Source of the DNA: Hyphococcus luteus
Lineage (GTDB): Bacteria; Pseudomonadota; Alphaproteobacteria; Caulobacterales; Parvularculaceae
Assembly (NCBI RefSeq): GCF_002943565.1
Contig: NZ_PJCH01000009.1
Location: forward strand, 1 to 64,000
Direction: 5' to 3'
DNA: 64,000 bases
Below, in pieces: positions 47,259 to 56,511 of the stretch. Made by a program: the position numbers and the translations under genes. Under the pieces are notes generated by a model. It was not told where the DNA came from. It made no database searches and worked only from the letters and a program-made list of their open reading frames with translations. Each line of letters begins with the position of its first letter. Position 1 is the first letter of the stretch.

Positions 47259-48587
47259 ATGACCCAGACCGCCTTCACGCGCCAGACCATCGTCCAGTTG
47301 CTCTCCAATATGAGCGACGGCAAGGAGATTCGCGCTTATCTCCAGCGCTTCTCCGAGGTCGACCAGTCGCGATTCGCGGTCATCAAGATCGGCGGCGCGA
47401 TCCTCTCCGAACAGCTCGAGGAGACCGCTTCGGCGCTCGCCTTCCTCCATACGGTGGGGCTGACGCCCATCGTGCTTCATGGCGGCGGGCCGCAGCTCGA
47501 TGCGGCGCTCGCGGCGCGGGGCGTTGAATCCAAAAAACATGACGGGCTTCGGGTCACCGACGCCGACACGCTCGACGTCGCCCGGGACGTCTTCATCGGC
47601 GAGAACATCAAGCTCGTGGAGGCCGTGCGCCGTCAGGGCGTCGAGGCCGAGGGCCTTATCGCCGGCGTCATCGAGGCGGATTATATCGACCGGGAGAAAT
47701 TCGGTTTCGTCGGCGAGCCGTCGACGATCCGTCAGGGGCTGATCAATTCCGTGGTGCGCTCCGGCGCCATGCCGATCCTCACCTGTCTCGGCATCGCGCC
47801 GGGCGGCCAGTTCGTCAATGTCAACGGCGATAGCGCGACCCGCGCCCTCGTCGAGGCGCTGCAGCCCATGAAGATCGTCTTTTTGACCGGCGTCGGCGGG
47901 CTTTTGGACAAGCATGGGCAAGTCATGCATTCGATCAACCTTGCGTCCGATTTCGACAAGCTGATGAATGCGAGCTGGGTCGAAGGCGGCATGCGCCTGA
48001 AGCTGAACGAGATCAAGCGCCTCCTCGAAGCCTCGCCGCTTTCGACATCCGTTTCGATTACGACGCCGCAAGGGCTGATCCGCGAGCTCTTCACCCATGG
48101 CGGCTCGGGCACGCTGGTCAGGATGGGCGAGACCATCAGGACGGTGACGGACAAGGCCGAACTCGACCGCGCACGCACCGAGGCGCTCGTCGAAAACGCT
48201 TTCGGCCGCAAGCTGAAAGACTCATGGTGGGACGGCCTCGACATCCACGAGGTCCACATGTCGGCGAGCTATCGCGCGGGGGCGATCCTCAGCAAAATCG
48301 ACGACTTCATCTATCTCGATAAATTCGCGGTGGTGGACGACGCCCGCGGCGAAGGTCTGTCGCGCACGGTCTGGCGCGGCTTTGTGAAGGAAAACCCGGC
48401 GTTCTTCTGGCGCTCGCGCACGAATAACGGCTTCAACGCCTTTTATCACGACAATGCCGACGGCTCGGTGAAAGCGGGGCCGTGGACGGTTTTCTGGAAA
48501 GGCGAACAGGACTGGTCCCGGATCGCCCGCATCGCCGAGCGGGTCGCCGCCATGCCGGCGTCCTTTGTGGGGGATGACGCATCATGA
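47259..48587 (+). CDS. argB: Bifunctional N-acetylglutamate kinase/synthase (NAGS-K)
   Basis: The 442-residue protein is far longer than plain ArgB (~300). Residues ~1-290 form the amino-acid kinase domain (VIKIGGAILSEQ, VLHGGGPQLDAAL, VNVNGDSATRALVEAL, FLTGVGGLLD). Residues ~295-442 form a GNAT-like acetyltransferase domain (SYRAGAILSKIDDFIYLDKFAV, RGEGLSRTVWRGF, FFWRSRTNNGFNAFYHDNADGSVK). Such fusions in Maricaulis and Xanthomonas carry out the first two steps of arginine synthesis. It overlaps argC by 4 bases and matches the acetylornithine route of argF'. Confidence 0.92.
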   Translation: MTQTAFTRQTIVQLLSNMSDGKEIRAYLQRFSEVDQSRFAVIKIGGAILSEQLEETASALAFLHTVGLTPIVLHGGGPQLDAALAARGVESKKHDGLRVTDADTLDVARDVFIGENIKLVEAVRRQGVEAEGLIAGVIEADYIDREKFGFVGEPSTIRQGLINSVVRSGAMPILTCLGIAPGGQFVNVNGDSATRALVEALQPMKIVFLTGVGGLLDKHGQVMHSINLASDFDKLMNASWVEGGMRLKLNEIKRLLEASPLSTSVSITTPQGLIRELFTHGGSGTLVRMGETIRTVTDKAELDRARTEALVENAFGRKLKDSWWDGLDIHEVHMSASYRAGAILSKIDDFIYLDKFAVVDDARGEGLSRTVWRGFVKENPAFFWRSRTNNGFNAFYHDNADGSVKAGPWTVFWKGEQDWSRIARIAERVAAMPASFVGDDAS

Positions 48588-49531
48588 CGACGCCCTTTCT
48601 TGTCGGTCTCGTGGGCGCTCGGGGGCATACGGGCCGCGAGCTTATCCGTCTGATCGCCGGCCATCCGGAACTGATGCTCGCCTATGCGGTGAGCCGGGAA
48701 TTCGCCGGCCGGCCGGTCGCCGACATCGCGCCGGAAGACAAGGACGAATGCGTCTTCGAGGCGCTAAACCCCGAAGAAGTCGCTAAGCGCCGGGCCGACG
48801 TGGTCATCCTCGCCGCGCCCGACGGCGCCGCGGGCGACTATGTGGCCGAGATCGAGCGCCATGCGCCGGGCCGCATCATTGTCGATCTGTCTGCGGATTA
48901 CCGGTTTAACGACGCCTGGGCATACGGCCTGCCGGAGCTCAACCGGGCGAACATCGCCGGCAAGTCCCGCATCGCCAATCCCGGTTGTTACGCGACGGCG
49001 CTGCAGCTTGCTGTCGCGCCGCTTCTGCCGAAGCTCGGCGGCGTTCCGTCGGTCTTCGGCGTCTCCGGCTATTCCGGCGCCGGGACCAAGCCGTCCCCGA
49101 AAAACGATCCCGAACGGCTTAAAGACAACCTCATGTCTTACGCGTTGACCGGCCATAATCACGAACGCGAGGCGACGCGCCATCTCGGAACCAAGATCCG
49201 CTTCACTCCGCATGTCCACCCCGCCTTCCGCGGCATCCTCGTCACCGCACATATTCCGCTTGCGGAGAAAATTTCCGAAGGCGATTTAATGGCGCTTTTC
49301 GAGGAAAAATACCGCGATGAGCCGCTTATCGCCTTGCGCAACGCCGCGCCTGAACTTAAGGATGGTACAGGCCGCAAGGGCGTGATCATCGGCGGTTTTG
49401 CAGTCAGCGCGGACGGCGGGCACGCGGTCATCGTCGCAGCCGAGGACAACCTCCTCAAGGGCGCGGCGGTGCAGGCGATCCAGAACGTCAATCTCGCGCT
49501 CGGCCTCGATGAGCTGAAGGGCGTCATCTAA
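48584..49531 (+). CDS. argC: N-acetyl-gamma-glutamyl-phosphate reductase
   Basis: The 315-residue enzyme reduces acetylglutamyl phosphate with NADPH, the third arginine step. It shows VGLVGARGHTGRELIRLI (NADP loop), IVDLSADYRF, RIANPGCYATALQLAVAPLL with the catalytic Cys, GVSGYSGAGTKPSPKND, and FTPHVHPAFRGILVTAHIPL with the active-site His. The start overlaps argB (ATGA), so the two are co-translated. Confidence 0.95.
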   Translation: MTTPFLVGLVGARGHTGRELIRLIAGHPELMLAYAVSREFAGRPVADIAPEDKDECVFEALNPEEVAKRRADVVILAAPDGAAGDYVAEIERHAPGRIIVDLSADYRFNDAWAYGLPELNRANIAGKSRIANPGCYATALQLAVAPLLPKLGGVPSVFGVSGYSGAGTKPSPKNDPERLKDNLMSYALTGHNHEREATRHLGTKIRFTPHVHPAFRGILVTAHIPLAEKISEGDLMALFEEKYRDEPLIALRNAAPELKDGTGRKGVIIGGFAVSADGGHAVIVAAEDNLLKGAAVQAIQNVNLALGLDELKGVI

Positions 49532-49576
49532 CGAAAGCATCGTCTAGCGGAAACAATGTCTAACGAAAGGATGTGA
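49529..49576 (+). repeat. Three tandem 16-base units after argC
   Basis: TAACGAAAGCATCGTC, TAGCGGAAACAATGTC and TAACGAAAGGATGTGA follow one another from the argC stop codon to just before the antiporter start. They look like a small degenerate tandem duplication. Each unit keeps the TARCGRAA start. Confidence 0.6.
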
Positions 49577-49585
49577 AACGGGTCT

Positions 49586-51340
49586 ATGGCGGCGGCGGAA
49601 AGCGACTTTCTCATACAGGCTGCAACTTATCTTGGCGCTGCGGCTGTCGCTGTTCCGGTTTTCAACCGTTTAAAGCTCGGATCGATCCTTGGTTATCTCG
49701 CCGCCGGCGTCGCCGTCGGCCCCTCCGGCCTCAATCTCCTGCACCAGCCCGAAGGCGTGTTTCACATCGCCGAGCTCGGCGTCGTTCTTTTCCTCTTCGT
49801 CATCGGGCTCGAATTGTCGCTGTCGCGGCTGTGGTCCATGCGCAAGCAGATTTTCGGCCTCGGCCTCGCGCAGATGGCCGTGACCGGCGGCGCCATCGCT
49901 TTCATCTTCGTGACAGCGGGCGTGATGCCTGCGCCCGCCGCCGCCATCGCCGGCTTTTCACTGGCCTTTTCCTCGACCGCCTTCGCCCTGCAATGGATGA
50001 AGGATCGCGGCGAGCTGTCGACAGGCCATGGCCGCCAGTCCTTTTCGGTGCTCCTGTTCCAGGATCTCGCCGTCATTCCGCTGCTCGCCGCGGTGCCGAT
50101 CATCGCCGGCGCCGGCGGGGAGGGGATCGACTGGCCCGCCCTCGCCAGGGCCGCAAGCGTGGTTGGGGCCATCATCCTGATCGGCAAGTTCGGCCTCGAC
50201 CGGCTGTTTCTCATGGTCGCCTCGGCCGGCTCGCGCGAGGCGTTTGCGGCGACGGCGCTTTTCATCGTGGCGCTTGTTTCGCTCGCGGTCGGCTGGGCCG
50301 GACTTTCCATGGCGCTGGGCGCGTTTCTCGCCGGCGTCTTGCTCGCCGAATCCTCCTTCAAGCATCAGATCGAGACTGACATCGAACCGTTTCGCGGACT
50401 GCTGCTCGGCCTCTTCTTCATCTCCATCGGCATGCGCCTCGACCTGACGCTCATCGTCAAATACTGGCCGGTGGTGATCGGCGGCGCCGTCGGGCTTGTC
50501 GCGGTGAAATCGGCTATTCTTTACGGGCTGGCGCGGCTCATGCGCGCGCCCCATGCAAAAGCTCTCAAAACCGCGGCGACGCTGTCGCAAGGCGGAGAAT
50601 TCTCCTTCGTCGTCTTTACGCTCGGGGTCGGCGCGGCGCTGTTCACGAACGGTCAGGCGAGCGTCATGTCGGCCATCGTCACCCTGTCGATGATGATGAC
50701 GCCGCCCATGGCGATGATGGCGGCGAGGATGGCGCGCGAGCCCGGCGAAAGCGCGGACGGCCTCGAAGAACCCGATGGCGGGCGCGATCATGCGCTGATT
50801 GTCGGTTTCGGGCGCATGGGCCAGATCGTCTCCCAGGTGCTGATGAATTCAGGCGTCGAGATTGTCGCCATCGACCGCAATCCCGGCCACATCCGCAACG
50901 CCGAACGGCTCGGCTTCAAGGTCTATTACGGCGACGGCGCCCGGCTCGACATGCTGATGAACGCCGGCGCCGCCGATGCGCGCGCGATCGTTTTGTGCAT
51001 GGACGACCCGGCTTCGGTGAACCGGGCGGTGACGATCCTGCGCGAAAAGCTGCCTAACGCCACGATCATCGCCTGCGCCCATGACCGGCTGCATGAAATC
51101 GAGTTGCGCAAGCTCGGGCCCGACGTGATCGTTCGCGAAACGCTGGAATCGAGCATCTTGATGGCGCGCGAGGCGTTGTCGCGCATGGGCTTCGATGGCG
51201 GCGTCATAGAAGATTACATTCAGCAATTCAGAAAGCTCGACCGCGAACGCCTGTTGGCGCAAATCGATGCAGGGCCTGAAGCCGGCCAGCATCTCCTGCA
51301 CCAGCGCTACATAACCAGCGATAAGGAAAAAGCGCGCTAG
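49586..51340 (+). CDS. CPA2-family cation:proton antiporter (KefB/KefC-like)
   Basis: A 584-residue membrane protein with about 12 transmembrane helices in the first 385 residues. It begins ATYLGAAAVAVPVFNRLKLGSILGYLAAGVAVGPSGL, the CPA2 signature, and FSLAFSSTAFALQWM is the conserved discontinuous-helix region. A cytoplasmic TrkA-N/RCK domain follows from ~400 (HALIVGFGRMGQIVSQVL), with the NAD-type GxGxxG loop. It exports K+ or Na+ in exchange for H+, and could be glutathione-gated as in KefB/C. It is transcribed toward the convergent gnnB gene. Confidence 0.9.
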   Translation: MAAAESDFLIQAATYLGAAAVAVPVFNRLKLGSILGYLAAGVAVGPSGLNLLHQPEGVFHIAELGVVLFLFVIGLELSLSRLWSMRKQIFGLGLAQMAVTGGAIAFIFVTAGVMPAPAAAIAGFSLAFSSTAFALQWMKDRGELSTGHGRQSFSVLLFQDLAVIPLLAAVPIIAGAGGEGIDWPALARAASVVGAIILIGKFGLDRLFLMVASAGSREAFAATALFIVALVSLAVGWAGLSMALGAFLAGVLLAESSFKHQIETDIEPFRGLLLGLFFISIGMRLDLTLIVKYWPVVIGGAVGLVAVKSAILYGLARLMRAPHAKALKTAATLSQGGEFSFVVFTLGVGAALFTNGQASVMSAIVTLSMMMTPPMAMMAARMAREPGESADGLEEPDGGRDHALIVGFGRMGQIVSQVLMNSGVEIVAIDRNPGHIRNAERLGFKVYYGDGARLDMLMNAGAADARAIVLCMDDPASVNRAVTILREKLPNATIIACAHDRLHEIELRKLGPDVIVRETLESSILMAREALSRMGFDGGVIEDYIQQFRKLDRERLLAQIDAGPEAGQHLLHQRYITSDKEKAR

Positions 51341-51399
51341 CGCGTTCTCAACAGATGCGCGTGCGGTTCTGCGCCTCGAAGCCGCGACGAAGCAAGGCT

Positions 51400-52572
51400 C
51401 TAGTCGGCCGGCGCCGCGGATTCGACGACCGCCTCGCAGATGAAGTCGACCTGATCCGGCGTGAGATAAGGGTGCATGGGCAGGGAGAAGATCTCCGAGG
51501 CTGTCTGCTCCGTCACCGGAAGCCCGTTCACCGGCGCATAATCCGCGAAAGCCGGCATCAGATGCAGCGGCGTGGTGTAGTAAATCGCCGTCGGAATGCC
51601 GAGTTTTTTCAGCCTCGCCACCATCTGGTCGCGATTGTCGACGCACAAGGAGTAATAAGCGCAGCCTGACTGCGCGCCGGCGATATGCGCCTGGGGTTTT
51701 GCGACTTCCGAAAGACGCGCGTCATATTCGGCGGCGATGCGCCGGCGCGCGGCGCGCTCTTCATCGAAGATCGAGAGTTTTTCCAGGAGCACCGCCGCCT
51801 GAAAACTGTCCATGCGGCCGTTGAAGCCGACGCGCACCGATTCCTTGCGGGTTTCGTCCGTGCCGTGCCAGCGGATCGAGGCCCAGCGCTCCTTATCGAG
51901 AGAGTTCCGGCTGAAGATGGCGCCGGCGTCGCCATAAGCGCCGAGCGCCTTGCCCGGAAAGAAGCTGGAGGCGGTGGCCGGCGCGAGCGCGCCGACTTCC
52001 TGCCCGTCAAGTTCGCCGCCGAAGCTCTGCGCGCCGTCGGACAGAAGAAACAGCTCTTCACGGGCGGCGATTGCGGTGATCGTGCGATAATCCGCCGGAG
52101 AGCCGAACAGGTCGACAGGGATCACCGCGCGCGGCTTAAGCTTGCCTTCGGCGCGCACGGCGGCGATGCGCCGTTCGAGATCCGCCGGATCGATATTGAA
52201 TGTGTTGGGGTCGATATCGACGAAGACCGGCGTGGCGCCGGCGAGAAGGATGGCGTTCGCCGTGGCGTTGTAGGTGAAAGCCGGCGCGAACACCGCGTCG
52301 CCCGGTCCGACGCCGCGGGCGAGGAGCGGAATGATCAGCGCCGCCGTGCCGCTGGCGCAGGCGATGACCGTCGTGGCGCCGGTGCGTTCGGCGAGCTGTT
52401 CTTCAAGCTCGTCAATCTCCGGGCCGGCGATGTAGCGGCCATGATCGAGAACCTTGTTGAGGCGCTTTTCAATCGCCGGGCGAATGCGCTGCTGTTGGGC
52501 TTTGAGGTCAATGAAGGAAATCTCCCCGACAGGAGATTTGCCCGCGATGGAAAGGTTCACGACGCTGTTCAT
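51400..52572 (-). CDS. gnnB: DegT/DnrJ-type sugar aminotransferase, GnnB-like
   Basis: A 390-residue PLP aminotransferase. ISFIDLKAQQQRIRPAIEKRLNKVLDHGRYIAGPEIDELE is the family start, DGAQSFGG carries the cofactor-contacting Asp, FFPGKALGAYGDAG the PLP-binding Lys, and VGFNGRMDSFQAAVL the conserved Asn/Arg block. With the overlapping Gfo/Idh partner upstream it fits GnnB, which makes UDP-GlcNAc3N for 2,3-diamino-glucose lipid A. WbpE-like surface-sugar synthesis is the alternative. Confidence 0.75.
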   Translation of the reverse strand: MNSVVNLSIAGKSPVGEISFIDLKAQQQRIRPAIEKRLNKVLDHGRYIAGPEIDELEEQLAERTGATTVIACASGTAALIIPLLARGVGPGDAVFAPAFTYNATANAILLAGATPVFVDIDPNTFNIDPADLERRIAAVRAEGKLKPRAVIPVDLFGSPADYRTITAIAAREELFLLSDGAQSFGGELDGQEVGALAPATASSFFPGKALGAYGDAGAIFSRNSLDKERWASIRWHGTDETRKESVRVGFNGRMDSFQAAVLLEKLSIFDEERAARRRIAAEYDARLSEVAKPQAHIAGAQSGCAYYSLCVDNRDQMVARLKKLGIPTAIYYTTPLHLMPAFADYAPVNGLPVTEQTASEIFSLPMHPYLTPDQVDFICEAVVESAAPAD

Positions 52573-53516
52573 GCCCGCAATCTTTCCGTTGTTTCGAATT
52601 CTTCCGCAAGTCCGATCCCCGCTGCGTTCTCGATGCGCCGCGCCCAGTCGAGGGCGTCGCGTCCGTCTTCGCCGGTGACGATGGGCTCTCGCAGGTGCAT
52701 AACGGCGTCGATAAAGGCGCTTGCGCCGAAGCCGAGCGGATCGCGGAAGGCCGGCGGCGCTTCGTCCGCGTCGAAATCGGCGTGAAGGGCCGCGCCGGTC
52801 GTGTTGGCGGCCGTGCGGTTGACGAAATCGAACTCGATGATCCCGTCGTCATAGACCAGCGTCATGCGCCGTTCGGGCGCATCGGCCCGGCGGCTCGCCT
52901 CAAGGTTCACGAGCGCGCCGTTGGTCAGCGTCAGCTCGGCTTTCGCATCATGCGCGTCGCCGTTCGCCGTCACGCTTTCAATATCCGCATTCGTCAGCTT
53001 ACGGACGAGATCGAGGTCGTGCACCATGAGATCGAGCACGACGGAAACATCTTCGCAGCGTCCGGAGGCGCCGGTGCGGCGCACGCAGTCGATTTTGACC
53101 GGCGACTTGCCGATGGAAAGAAGGCCCGCCGCTTCGGCGACATAGCGTTCCTGATGGCCGATCTGCAAAACGGCGCCATTGCCGCGCGCCAGGAGGATCA
53201 GGGCGTCGGCGTCGGCGGTTTCGAGCGCAATCGGTTTTTCGATGAAGACGTGCCGGCCGGCGGCCAGCGCTTCATAGGCGAGATCGTAATGGACGCTTGC
53301 GGGCGCGGCGACGATGATCGCGTCGACAGCCTCGATGAGCGCGGCGTAATCGGTGAAGCAGGAAACCTTGAAGCGGTCGGCCATGGCCTCGGCGCGGGCC
53401 GGGTCGACGTCAAAAACGCCGGCAAGCGACGCCTGATCGTGCGCCGCGATTTTTGCGCTGTGGTGGCCGCCGAAAACGCCGGCGCCAGCAACGCCGACTC
53501 GAATGGGCTTTGTCAC
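52569..53516 (-). CDS. gnnA: Gfo/Idh/MocA-family dehydrogenase, GnnA-like
   Basis: About 315 residues from GTG 53516; a further in-frame ATG at 53546 would add ten residues of no recognisable value. IRVGVAGAGVFGGHHSAKI is the NAD loop, FIEKPIALE the EKP motif, LQIGHQERYVAEA and DVSVVLDLMVHDLDLVRKL the substrate-side block. The GHxER and VVLDLMxHDLD pair is what I know from GnnA, the UDP-GlcNAc 3-dehydrogenase of lipid A. The gene overlaps the aminotransferase by 4 bases, as expected for a two-step unit. Confidence 0.72.
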   Translation of the reverse strand: MTKPIRVGVAGAGVFGGHHSAKIAAHDQASLAGVFDVDPARAEAMADRFKVSCFTDYAALIEAVDAIIVAAPASVHYDLAYEALAAGRHVFIEKPIALETADADALILLARGNGAVLQIGHQERYVAEAAGLLSIGKSPVKIDCVRRTGASGRCEDVSVVLDLMVHDLDLVRKLTNADIESVTANGDAHDAKAELTLTNGALVNLEASRRADAPERRMTLVYDDGIIEFDFVNRTAANTTGAALHADFDADEAPPAFRDPLGFGASAFIDAVMHLREPIVTGEDGRDALDWARRIENAAGIGLAEEFETTERLRA

Positions 53517-53691
53517 AATATGCACTCCGCCAGTTGCGCCCCACACCGGCAGGAACGGCCCCCCTGAGATGCCGCCCCCGAAAAAACCTATTCTAGCCTG
53601 CGTTCTCTAAAGAAAAACCTTCTGCAAACTATTAGGACAATCACACTATATTTCCACCTGTTTCTCCAAGCGGAAATCTGAATTTTATTAC

Positions 53692-53729
53692 AAAAATATC
53701 ACCGGCGGCGGGTCGTCAGGCCCCGCCGG
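53692..53729 (-). terminator. Intrinsic terminator of the DAHP synthase gene
   Basis: On the minus strand CCGGCGG pairs with CCGCCGG (53723-53729 with 53702-53708) with a short bulged extension, followed by TGATATTTTTG. The stop codon of DAHP synthase (53716-53718) lies within the loop. Confidence 0.6.
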
Positions 53730-55077
53730 CGCGTTTGGCCTTGAAACGGTCGGCCAGAATAAAGGCCAGATCCAGCGCCTGGCTGGCGTTCAGCCGGGGG
53801 TCGCAATGAGTGTGGTAGCGCGAGTGAAGGTCCGCCTCGGAGATCTCCCGCGACCCGCCGAGGCACTCGGTGACATTCTGGCCGGTCATCTCGAAATGCA
53901 CGCCGCCGGGATTGGCGCCCTCCGCCCTGCAGACGTCGAAGAAGGAGCCGACTTCGGACAGGATCGCGTCGACGCGCCGGGTCTTGTAGCCATTGTCGGT
54001 CTTCATGATGTTGCCGTGCATCGGATCGCTCGACCAGACGACGTTGCGGCCTTCCCGCTTCACCGCCTGGAGGAGCCTCGGCAGTCCTTCCTCGACTTTG
54101 TCCGCGCCGAAGCGGGCGATCAGCACGATGCGCCCCGCCTCGTTATTCGGATTTAGAATGTCGAGCAGTTCCAGAAGCTCGTCCGGCTCCAGGCTGGGCC
54201 CGCATTTCATGCCGATCGGATTTTCAATGCCGCGGCAGAACTCCACATGGGCGCCGTCGGGCTGGCGCGTGCGGTCGCCGATCCAGACCATATGGGCCGA
54301 GGTGTCGTACCATTTGTCGGTGGTGGAATCGACGCGCGTCATGGCGCTTTCGAAACCGAGCAGCAGGGCTTCATGGCTGGTGAAGAAATCGGTTTCGTGG
54401 ATGGCGCGCACGCTCGAGCCGTCAATGCCGATGGCGTCCATGAAAGCCATGGCTTCCGAGATCTTGTCGGCGATGGCGCGGTAGCGGTCTTCCTGGGGGT
54501 TGCCGGTGACGAATTCGAGATTCCACTTCTGCACGTTTCTGAGATCCGCATAGCCGCCATAGGCGAAAGCGCGCAGGAGGTTCAGCGTCGCGGCCGCCTG
54601 GCCATAGGCGCGCAGGAGCCGCTGCGGGTCCGGCGCGCGGCCTTCCGGCGTGAACTCCATGGAGTTGATATTGTCGCCGCGATAGCTCGGCAGGGTCTCG
54701 CCCTCGATGGTTTCGACAGGCGAAGAGCGCGGTTTGGCGAACTGGCCGGCGATACGCCCCACCTTGATCACCGGCATGGACGCGCCGAAGGTGAGGATCA
54801 CCGCCATCTGCAACAGGACGCGGAACGTGTCGCGGATATTGTTCGGGTGGAACTCCTTGAAGCTTTCGGCGCAATCGCCGCCCTGCAGAAGAAACGCCTC
54901 GCCCCGCGAGACCTTCGCCAGCGACTCGCGCAAGGTCCGCGCTTCGCCGGCGAAAACCAGCGGCGGGTAATTTGCGAGCTCCGCTTCCACGGCGGCGAGG
55001 GCGTCCGGATCGGGATAGTCCGTCGGGATGTGAAGCGCGTTTTTCTTGCGCCAGCTTTGAGGCGTCCAGTCTGTCAT
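53716..55077 (-). CDS. Class II 3-deoxy-7-phosphoheptulonate (DAHP) synthase
   Basis: A 453-residue plant/actinobacterial-type DAHP synthase, the first step of the shikimate pathway (phosphoenolpyruvate plus erythrose 4-phosphate). Marks are [20 protein letters not shown] at the start, [14 protein letters not shown] with the metal-ligand Cys, [31 protein letters not shown], and [22 protein letters not shown]. It is full length with an intrinsic terminator, so monocistronic. Confidence 0.95.
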   Translation of the reverse strand: MTDWTPQSWRKKNALHIPTDYPDPDALAAVEAELANYPPLVFAGEARTLRESLAKVSRGEAFLLQGGDCAESFKEFHPNNIRDTFRVLLQMAVILTFGASMPVIKVGRIAGQFAKPRSSPVETIEGETLPSYRGDNINSMEFTPEGRAPDPQRLLRAYGQAAATLNLLRAFAYGGYADLRNVQKWNLEFVTGNPQEDRYRAIADKISEAMAFMDAIGIDGSSVRAIHETDFFTSHEALLLGFESAMTRVDSTTDKWYDTSAHMVWIGDRTRQPDGAHVEFCRGIENPIGMKCGPSLEPDELLELLDILNPNNEAGRIVLIARFGADKVEEGLPRLLQAVKREGRNVVWSSDPMHGNIMKTDNGYKTRRVDAILSEVGSFFDVCRAEGANPGGVHFEMTGQNVTECLGGSREISEADLHSRYHTHCDPRLNASQALDLAFILADRFKAKRAGGA

Positions 55078-55179
55078 CGTCTAAAAAACTCCGTACGCGC
55101 CACCCTTTAGCCCGCAGGGTCCGCCCCCGCAACACGCAACCGGCCGCGCCGGCGGCGCCTGCGTTGGAGAGCGCCGGAT

Positions 55180-55209
55180 AAAAAAACGGCGCCCGTGTAC
55201 AAGGGCGCC
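55180..55209 (-). terminator. Intrinsic terminator downstream of the small exported protein gene
   Basis: GGCGCCC (55188-55194) and GGGCGCC (55203-55209) form a perfect 7-bp stem with an 8-base loop. On the minus strand it is followed by seven T residues (55180-55186). It lies about 105 bases after the stop at 55314. Confidence 0.7.
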
Positions 55210-55313
55210 AGTTTTCAGGGTTAATTTAGGGGTCGTTATCCGCGGCGGCGGACGGGTGGATACAAGGGAACGCCTTCCGCCGCGGGGTCTTCGCGGTCTT
55301 TAAGAGCCTGGTT

Positions 55314-55595
55314 TCAGGCCTTGACCGTGAATTCGGTGACTTCGCCGCGGCGGATCTTGCACACGGCGGTGATGGCCTCGCCGGCGTCGGGGATCAGCTC
55401 GATGGCGACGGTTTTGGTCGCCGCGCCGGAGCCGTTGACGAATTTCGCGCGATAGGCGCCGGCGGTCACGAGGCCTTCCGCTTCCGCGGCGGCGGCGCAG
55501 ATGCCGACTTTTTCGGTCCAGTTGGCGGCGCCCGCAGGGGCCGCGGCGAGGGCGGCTGCGCTGAGGACGAGGCCGGCTATCACTTTGTTACGCAT
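55314..55595 (-). CDS. Small exported protein of unknown function
   Basis: About 93 residues from ATG 55595, which follows GGAG, with a clear signal peptide (RNKVIAGLVLSAAALAAAPAGAA). The mature part is ~70 residues with two cysteines (VGICAAAAEAEG and ITAVCKIRRG) that could form a disulfide. I recognise no family with confidence. A longer start at 55631 would lie outside the ribosome site and before the signal. It is divergent from an HxlR regulator and ends in an intrinsic terminator. Confidence 0.7.
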   Translation of the reverse strand: MRNKVIAGLVLSAAALAAAPAGAANWTEKVGICAAAAEAEGLVTAGAYRAKFVNGSGAATKTVAIELIPDAGEAITAVCKIRRGEVTEFTVKA

Positions 55596-55691
55596 AGGGT
55601 TTCTCCTTTTCAGGCGCCCGGCGCAGCGCATATATTTTTATTCGCCGATTGAAAACATGATGGATATTACTATATAAAAATGAAGTTGCAA

Positions 55692-55704
55692 GTATATTCT
55701 ATAC
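55692..55704. promoter_or_regulatory. Palindrome in the AT-rich divergent promoter of the HxlR gene
   Basis: GTATA-TTC-TATAC is a perfect short inverted repeat in a very AT-rich stretch (55640-55740) between two divergent genes. Winged-helix HxlR dimers usually bind such sites next to their own gene. The assignment is inferred. Confidence 0.4.
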
Positions 55705-55796
55705 CTAGCGCACGATTTTGTTATATGCACGGCAATTACGTGACGCTTATAGTAGGGTTAGAAAAACTGCCTCTTTAAAGGCTGGGAGGACGCCGA

Positions 55797-56504
55797 ATGG
55801 CGCGCACATACAATCAGGACTGCATTCTGGCCCATGCGCTGGATTTGCTGGGCGAGCGCTGGACGCTTCTCATCCTGAGGGAGCTGTTTTTAGGGCCGCA
55901 GCGTTTCGGCGATCTGCAGGCGGGCTTGCCCGGGATCGGGGCGAACCTCCTGTCGAAGCGGCTGAAGGAGCTCGAAGAGGCCGGGCTTGTGGACGCCGTC
56001 TCCTCGGGCGATGCGCGCGGGCGCTACCGGCTCACCGACACCGGCGAGGCGCTGCGCCCTTCCGTGCGCACCCTGATGAAATGGTCGATCCTTTACTTCA
56101 TGGAGCGGCCGGAATCCTCGCCGGCGCGGGAATGTATTTATACGGACAATCTGCAGCCCGATTCCGTGGCGCTGGCGATCGAGATTTTCGCCGCCTATTG
56201 CCCGGAGCCCGACAACAACTATGTCGCCCACATTATCATCGATGAGTTTCCTTACACGATCTACAACATGAACGGGCAGATGACCGTGCGCCGGGGCGCT
56301 GACGGCCCCGCCGTGGCGACGATCATTTCCGATGTCGCCACGATCATGCAGGCTTTCCGGATGGAGCTGACGCTCGACGAAGTGAAATCGCGGATGAAAA
56401 TGAGCGGCGACCAGAAAGCGCTCGGCCACCTCCTGCGCTGCATCGTTCACAAGGAAGCGCATGAAGACGCGGAAACGGTCACGCCGCTCGCCGCGTCTTT
56501 CTAG
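55797..56504 (+). CDS. HxlR-family winged-helix transcriptional regulator
   Basis: A 235-residue regulator. The N-terminal HxlR domain (residues ~1-100) reads QDCILAHALDLLGERWTLLILRELFLGPQRFGDLQAGLPGIGANLLSKRLKELEEAGLV, with the early Cys (residue ~9) that in some members senses reactive carbonyls or oxidants. The C-terminal ~120 residues are an SCP2-like ligand domain (MTVRRGADGPAVATIISDVATIMQAF). It diverges from the small exported protein across an AT-rich region with a palindrome. Confidence 0.88.
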   Translation: MARTYNQDCILAHALDLLGERWTLLILRELFLGPQRFGDLQAGLPGIGANLLSKRLKELEEAGLVDAVSSGDARGRYRLTDTGEALRPSVRTLMKWSILYFMERPESSPARECIYTDNLQPDSVALAIEIFAAYCPEPDNNYVAHIIIDEFPYTIYNMNGQMTVRRGADGPAVATIISDVATIMQAFRMELTLDEVKSRMKMSGDQKALGHLLRCIVHKEAHEDAETVTPLAASF

Positions 56505-56511
56505 GCAAACG

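Noticed and set aside
51329-51346. Terminator between the antiporter and gnnB
   Set aside because: CGCG-CTAG-CGCG next to a short A-run could fold, but the stem is only 4 bp, so it was not listed.
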